This document shows positions 61,433 through 64,000 of a DNA stretch of 64,000 nucleotides, in pieces; within the stretch, counting starts at the first letter, position 1, and every line of letters starts with the position of its first letter. The stretch is from positions 310,001 through 374,000 of the forward strand of contig JAEWCQ010000016.1 in assembly GCA_023390555.1 (NCBI GenBank), given 5' to 3'. Made by a program: the position numbers and the translations under genes. Source of the DNA: Bacillota bacterium. Lineage in GTDB: Bacteria > Bacillota > Clostridia > Lachnospirales > Lachnospiraceae. Below the pieces are notes generated by a model, which worked only from the letters and a program-made list of their open reading frames with translations, ran no database searches and was not told the origin of the DNA.

Positions 61433-64000
61433 ATGAGAATGAAAGGAAGAATGAAAAGAAGCTTGGCCGGTGCACTTGCATTGTGTGTAACAATGACAGG
61501 TATGCCAGTTCAGGCTGCACAGCTGACTGAGGATGCGCAGACATCAATACCTGTCGCATCTTATACGTGGGATTTTGAAAGCGTATCAGGAACAAATGCA
61601 GGAAATGGAGCAATTCTGAGTGGAACGGCAGAAGTAACTGATGATGAAGGAAGAAGCAGTAAAGTCCTGACATTAGCAGGGGGAAATGCTGGGAGCGGCT
61701 ATTTGCAGCTTCCGGAAGCATTGTTTTCAAATGTTGGCAGTGACGGATTTACGATTTCCATGTGGGTAAATCCGGATTCGCAGGCAGATCAGAGCTATGC
61801 AAAGATATTTGATGCATCGAATGCTGAACTTGGCACAAGCAATGCGGGAAGCAATTGGTGGACCGATCCGGATTTTGCTTTAGCTGTAGGTGGCGGCGAT
61901 TATGATATGTCTTTGTTTATTGGAGCAGCAGGGGAGAGTACTTCAATATCCACACAGCTTAAATATGATAGTCACCTTCAAAACGATACATGGCAGTATC
62001 TAACTGTTTCTGTCAGCCCGACAGCATACAAGGTATACCTGAATGGTGAAAATGTAACATATGCAGTGAGAGATGGTAAAAGTGCAATTGAAGAAATGTG
62101 CGAAAAGATGTTTGCAGATGATTATGTAAAATCATTAAAGTATGCAGCGATTGGACGATCCTATTATACTTCTGACTCGGATTTTGCAGGCAAAATTGAC
62201 AATATTAGTTTTTATGAAAGTGCTTTGTCAGAAGAGCAGGCAAAGGAAGTTTATCAGAACGAAACAACACCAGATAATACTGCAGATGAACCGGTTTATA
62301 ACTTCAATTTTGAAGATGGTACCGGAGCTGGAACATTGGTTGGAAATGCAGAAATCACGAATGATTATAATAAAGGAAAAGTACTTCATCTTCCGGGTAA
62401 TGGATCGATGACACTTCCGGAGGATCTGTTTGGAAAACTTGGAGATGAAGGTTTTACAATTTCAATGTGGGTAAAGGCAGATTCAACAACAGGAAACTAC
62501 ACGAAATTGTTCGATGCATCGAATGCGGCGTTAGGATCGACTTATAGCGGCGTTGGCGGCTGGGGAAATCCGGACTTTGCGCTTGCGGCAGGCGGTGATA
62601 TCTATGACATGACAATGTATGTTGGAGAAGCAGGAACTGCATGCAGTACAAAATCAAAGTTAAAGTATGATACACATTTGGCACGTGGTACCTGGCAGTA
62701 TATGACGGTTACAGTAAGCCCTACGGATTATAAAATCTATTTGGACGGAAATGAAATATCCTATCAGGATGCACAGGGGCAGACACAGAAAATCAAAGAT
62801 GTATTACCGGCTCTTTTTGCGGATGGATATCTTGCAAGTTTGAAATATGCATCTATCGGAAAATCTTTTTATACATCGGATAGTGATTTCAAAGGGGATG
62901 TAGATGATATCAGTTTTTATGCCAAAGCTATGAATAGTGATGAAGTAAAGGCTTTATATGATAGCTTTGATGAAATCGGAACAGATCCGGAACCGGTAAC
63001 AATGACGGTTGATATGGCTGACACAACAGGTGCTGTGAAACATGGAGCAACGGGATTCCTTTATGGAATCGGGGAAGATAATGTACCGGATGTCAACCTG
63101 CTAACCGCGCTCAAACCATATATGTGTGAGCAGAAGCCTGCAGAGGGCTTGCAGCATCCAAATGGTGATATCCTTAGTATAGCAGACACGTTCATTGAAG
63201 CTGGCGGCGATTCCATTCAGATTGCATGCCCGGATATTTATGCAAACTGGCCTTATGAGTTTGAAAGCTTTGATGAATATTGTGAGAAGCTAAAGGAAAT
63301 GGTACAGCAGGTCAAAGATGCAGGACTTAGTGATAAAGCAGTTTATGTATTGTATAATGAACCGGAAGGAAACTGGTTTACTGAACTTTGGAGTGGCAAT
63401 ACAGCTAAGTTCAATGCTGCATGGCTTCAGGCATATCAGGCAGTAAAATCGGTGGATGAAAATGCCAGGGTCGCAGGTCCGAATTTCGCAACCTATCACA
63501 GCAGTCAGCTGGAAGCATATATGAAATTCTGCGCAGAAAATGATTGCATTCCAGATCAGGTCAGCTGGCATGTGCTGGGAGATGCACAGTATGTGACCTT
63601 CCATAGCGATGTCGCTGAGTTTAGAAGCTTTGAGAAAAAATACTGGATTGATCCGGGATATACAACAGAACAAAAAGAACTTGTTATAAATGAATATGCC
63701 GACTTTACACAGCTGGGCGTTCCGGGGCAGCTGGCAAGATGGATTGGTCTGTTTGAGGATGAAAAAGCAACAGCGTGTCTGGCATATTGGCATATTTCGA
63801 ATAACCTATGTGATCTTGCCGCATCCGAAAATGAGCCAAACGGTGCATGGTGGCTGTACAAGTGGTATGCAGAAATGTCAGGAGAGACATTGAACATTGC
63901 AACGTCAGGAGCGAAGCAGACAGACTTTTATGGAGTAGCTTCACTTGATACAAATAAAAAATCATCGATTACATTATTTGGCGGAGTGGATGGAAAAGCT
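61433..64000 (+). CDS. Secreted glycoside hydrolase with two LamG domains (partial)
   Basis: Open from ATG 61433 to the window end (856 codons, no stop). A signal peptide (SLAGALALCVTMTGMPVQAA) is followed by two homologous concanavalin-like LamG domains (about 40-285 and 290-515). Both repeat the pattern DGFTISMWVNP / EGFTISMWVKA, KIFDASNA / KLFDASNA and SDSDFAGKIDNISFYE / SDSDFKGDVDDISFYA. From about residue 525 a clan GH-A (GH39-like) barrel begins with GFLYGIGEDNVPD; the likely acid/base is Glu643 in YNEPEGNW and the nucleophile Glu754 in VINEYA. It probably degrades a plant or host polysaccharide outside the cell. AAAGGAGAG precedes the ATG. The exact GH family and missing C-terminus remain open. 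Confidence 0.85.
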   Translation, partial: MRMKGRMKRSLAGALALCVTMTGMPVQAAQLTEDAQTSIPVASYTWDFESVSGTNAGNGAILSGTAEVTDDEGRSSKVLTLAGGNAGSGYLQLPEALFSNVGSDGFTISMWVNPDSQADQSYAKIFDASNAELGTSNAGSNWWTDPDFALAVGGGDYDMSLFIGAAGESTSISTQLKYDSHLQNDTWQYLTVSVSPTAYKVYLNGENVTYAVRDGKSAIEEMCEKMFADDYVKSLKYAAIGRSYYTSDSDFAGKIDNISFYESALSEEQAKEVYQNETTPDNTADEPVYNFNFEDGTGAGTLVGNAEITNDYNKGKVLHLPGNGSMTLPEDLFGKLGDEGFTISMWVKADSTTGNYTKLFDASNAALGSTYSGVGGWGNPDFALAAGGDIYDMTMYVGEAGTACSTKSKLKYDTHLARGTWQYMTVTVSPTDYKIYLDGNEISYQDAQGQTQKIKDVLPALFADGYLASLKYASIGKSFYTSDSDFKGDVDDISFYAKAMNSDEVKALYDSFDEIGTDPEPVTMTVDMADTTGAVKHGATGFLYGIGEDNVPDVNLLTALKPYMCEQKPAEGLQHPNGDILSIADTFIEAGGDSIQIACPDIYANWPYEFESFDEYCEKLKEMVQQVKDAGLSDKAVYVLYNEPEGNWFTELWSGNTAKFNAAWLQAYQAVKSVDENARVAGPNFATYHSSQLEAYMKFCAENDCIPDQVSWHVLGDAQYVTFHSDVAEFRSFEKKYWIDPGYTTEQKELVINEYADFTQLGVPGQLARWIGLFEDEKATACLAYWHISNNLCDLAASENEPNGAWWLYKWYAEMSGETLNIATSGAKQTDFYGVASLDTNKKSSITLFGGVDGKA

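Noticed and set aside
1..64000. CRISPR array, rRNA, tRNA or transposase gene
   Set aside because: No regular direct repeats with spacers, no tRNA cloverleaf, rRNA stretch or DDE/tyrosine transposase motif was recognised on either strand. This was by eye; a tRNAscan, minced and ISfinder run would be decisive.

Overview
The window looks like a chromosomal segment of a low-to-mid GC Gram-positive anaerobe of class Clostridia, most likely a gut Lachnospiraceae relative. The reasons are the gene families present (clostridial-type Psd with a GGST maturation site, large single-chain PurL, K+-independent membrane pyrophosphatase, BMP-type nucleoside importer, CarD regulator, 2[4Fe-4S]-like ferredoxin proteins), strong AGGAGG ribosome binding sites, TTG/GTG starts and many short rho-independent terminators. 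This assignment is inference; no rRNA or tRNA gene was recognised in the window.

Layout. 0-2.3 kb: end of a zinc ABC importer operon (znuA tail, znuC, znuB, and a lipoprotein with a CPYC motif). 2.4-8.5 kb: a LacI-type regulator divergent from a maltodextrin-type cluster (binding lipoprotein, two permeases, cytoplasmic GH13 enzyme), with a LacI-type operator in the promoter region. 8.6-13.9 kb: Gfo/Idh/MocA oxidoreductase, DUF985 cupin, a MutS2-like ATPase without Smr domain, and a rhodanese-TtcA fusion. 14-17.3 kb: a tightly packed membrane-lipid cluster (PAP2 phosphatase, UPF0104/LPG-synthase-type membrane protein, pssA, psd). 17.4-29.5 kb: a soluble LacI-sensor-GGDEF protein, a BMP/NupOPQ-type nucleoside importer, then a TetM/EF-G-like translational GTPase fused to a Rae1/YacP-like NYN nuclease domain, an RsmF-type 16S rRNA m5C methyltransferase and a CE2-like SGNH esterase. 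29.6-46.6 kb: MFS transporter, CarD, ferredoxin-like protein, lactate dehydrogenase, Pta, a PD-(D/E)XK-XPD helicase fusion, a LysR regulator divergent from purL, a yyaL gene broken by a 20-nt insertion, and hppA. 46.9-55.6 kb: TetR regulator, BspA-like leucine-rich repeat protein, YmaF, PhzF, PPOX, DUF6273, RlmD, SseB-like and M23 peptidase genes. 55.7-60.4 kb: a decay zone with broken methyltransferase, sigma-like, TetR, YcxB-like and sucrose-phosphorylase remnants around one intact MFS efflux gene that carries an elaborate leader. 60.4-64 kb: an AraC regulator and the first 856 codons of a secreted two-LamG glycoside hydrolase that runs off the window.

How the genes work together. Nutrient capture is a theme: maltodextrin import and hydrolysis, nucleoside import, zinc import, and fermentation genes (ldh, pta) supported by a pyrophosphate-driven ion pump. 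The most notable candidate for an undescribed system is the 24.3-26.9 kb protein. It joins a ribosome-binding translation-factor GTPase to a nuclease domain related to the B. subtilis A-site endoribonuclease Rae1, and it sits directly upstream of a ribosomal RNA methyltransferase. Next in interest are the leader/attenuator of the 57.5-58.9 kb efflux gene, the 20-nt interruption exactly before the CxxC motif of YyaL, the nuclease-helicase fusion and the cytoplasmic sensor-GGDEF protein.
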